Assembly: GCA_016124455.1 (NCBI GenBank)
Contig: WGNQ01000006.1
Span: forward strand, 48,490 to 112,489
Direction of reading: 5' to 3'
DNA: 64,000 nucleotides
DNA from: Sideroxydans sp.
Lineage (GTDB): Bacteria > Pseudomonadota > Gammaproteobacteria > Burkholderiales > Gallionellaceae
Shown here piece after piece: positions 63,821 to 64,000 of the stretch. The notes beneath the pieces were generated by a model that made no database searches, had not been told where the DNA came from, and saw nothing but the letters and a program-made list of their open reading frames with translations. The translations under genes were made by a program, and so were the position numbers. Every line of letters begins with the position of its first letter. The stretch's first letter is position 1.

Positions 63821-64000
63821 ATGGTAGTAGCAAAAAAAGCTAAACCAGCAGCAAGGAAGGCGACTGCGGCTAAAAAGCCCGCCGCCAAGAAGCCCGTAGC
63901 TAAAAAGGCAGTGGCCGCCAAGAAGCCGGTAGCCAAGAAGCCCGTAGCTAAAAAGGCAGTGGCCGCCAAGAAGCCGGTAGCCAAGAAGCCCGTAGCTAAA
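63821..64000 (+). CDS. Histone H1-like lysine/alanine-rich DNA-binding protein, C-terminus cut by window edge
   Basis: The first 60 codons of a protein made of KKPVAKKAVAAK-type repeats, with a GGAGG site before ATG 63821. Lysine/alanine/proline-rich tails like this occur in bacterial histone H1-like proteins (HctB, AlgP) that compact DNA or control genes. The 16-residue unit repeats perfectly, so copy number may vary. The right end is outside the window. Confidence 0.88.
   Translation, partial: MVVAKKAKPAARKATAAKKPAAKKPVAKKAVAAKKPVAKKPVAKKAVAAKKPVAKKPVAK
63893..64000 (+). repeat. 48-bp tandem direct repeat in the histone-like gene
   Basis: The sequence recurs with a period of 48 bp (unit starts at 63893, 63941 and 63989, the last one cut by the edge). 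It encodes the 16-residue KPVAKKAVAAKKPVAK-type unit. Two full units and the start of a third are visible. Confidence 0.92.

Noticed and set aside
63893..64000. CRISPR-like repeats
   Set aside because: The 48-bp units are contiguous without spacers, lie in frame within a coding sequence and encode a KKPVAK-type repeat. There are no cas genes.

Overview
This window looks like a betaproteobacterial chromosome. The iron- and nitrite-oxidising Gallionellaceae (Sideroxydans, Gallionella, Nitrotoga) are the best guess. That placement is inferred from gene order (lgt-ilvD, zapBA-ssrS, phoBR, PP0621-pilSR-ampD-nrdAB), from the many c-type cytochromes, and from an unusual cbb3-like oxidase cluster. 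No 16S rRNA or other marker here proves it. No insertion sequence, prophage, integrase or CRISPR array was found.

Layout. 0-3 kb: lgt (cut by the left edge), ilvD and a ParA-like ATPase. 3.3-4.7 kb: three tandem periplasmic monohaem cytochromes, each with its own terminator. 4.8-9.6 kb: a complete branched-chain amino-acid-type ABC transporter operon (livKHMGF). 9.6-11.7 kb, minus strand: a TSUP exporter, an EVE-domain protein, 6S RNA, zapA and a zapB-like gene. 11.7-14 kb: cobalamin riboswitch and btuB. 14-20.3 kb: msbA, 2-Cys peroxiredoxin, a sodium/solute symporter, and phoBR behind a near-perfect Pho box. 20.3-37.3 kb: housekeeping and metabolic genes (an unknown 543-residue protein, a giant FAD/Fe-S oxidoreductase, thpR, cytochrome b561, a Pdg-like glycosylase, tcdA, tatD, aroC, an ArnT-like transferase, an M48 protease, rpmE, cstA with its YbdD partner, ispB, tRNA-Pro).

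37.4-55.4 kb is the most interesting part: about twenty genes built around a divergent C-family (cbb3-like) haem-copper oxidase. It has a complete CcoN-like subunit (12 helices expected) with the copper ligands and cross-link tyrosine, and a CcoO-like monohaem subunit. There is no recognisable dihaem CcoP. In its place are several membrane-anchored monohaem cytochromes, a dihaem c4-like cytochrome, two paralogous two-helix proteins with an FPxWGxRP motif, two 170-residue four-helix proteins resembling helices I-IV of CcoN, a CcoS-like protein with a charged tail, at least four single-helix microproteins (29-59 residues), a membrane-anchored formylglycine-generating-enzyme fold without the catalytic cysteines, a thioredoxin-like lipoprotein, CcoG, and a FixH-like lipoprotein. 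The position matching the conserved CcoN glutamate next to haem b3 is glutamine. The tandem cytochromes at 3-5 kb are plausible soluble electron donors, but nothing in the sequence ties them to this oxidase.

55.6-64 kb: PP0621-pilS-pilR-ampD, then nrdA behind two NrdR-like boxes 31 bp apart, nrdB, and the start of a lysine/alanine-rich histone H1-like gene with a 48-bp tandem repeat running off the right edge. Gene starts were moved from the longest reading frame where family length or the ribosome-binding site favoured an internal codon; these are noted.
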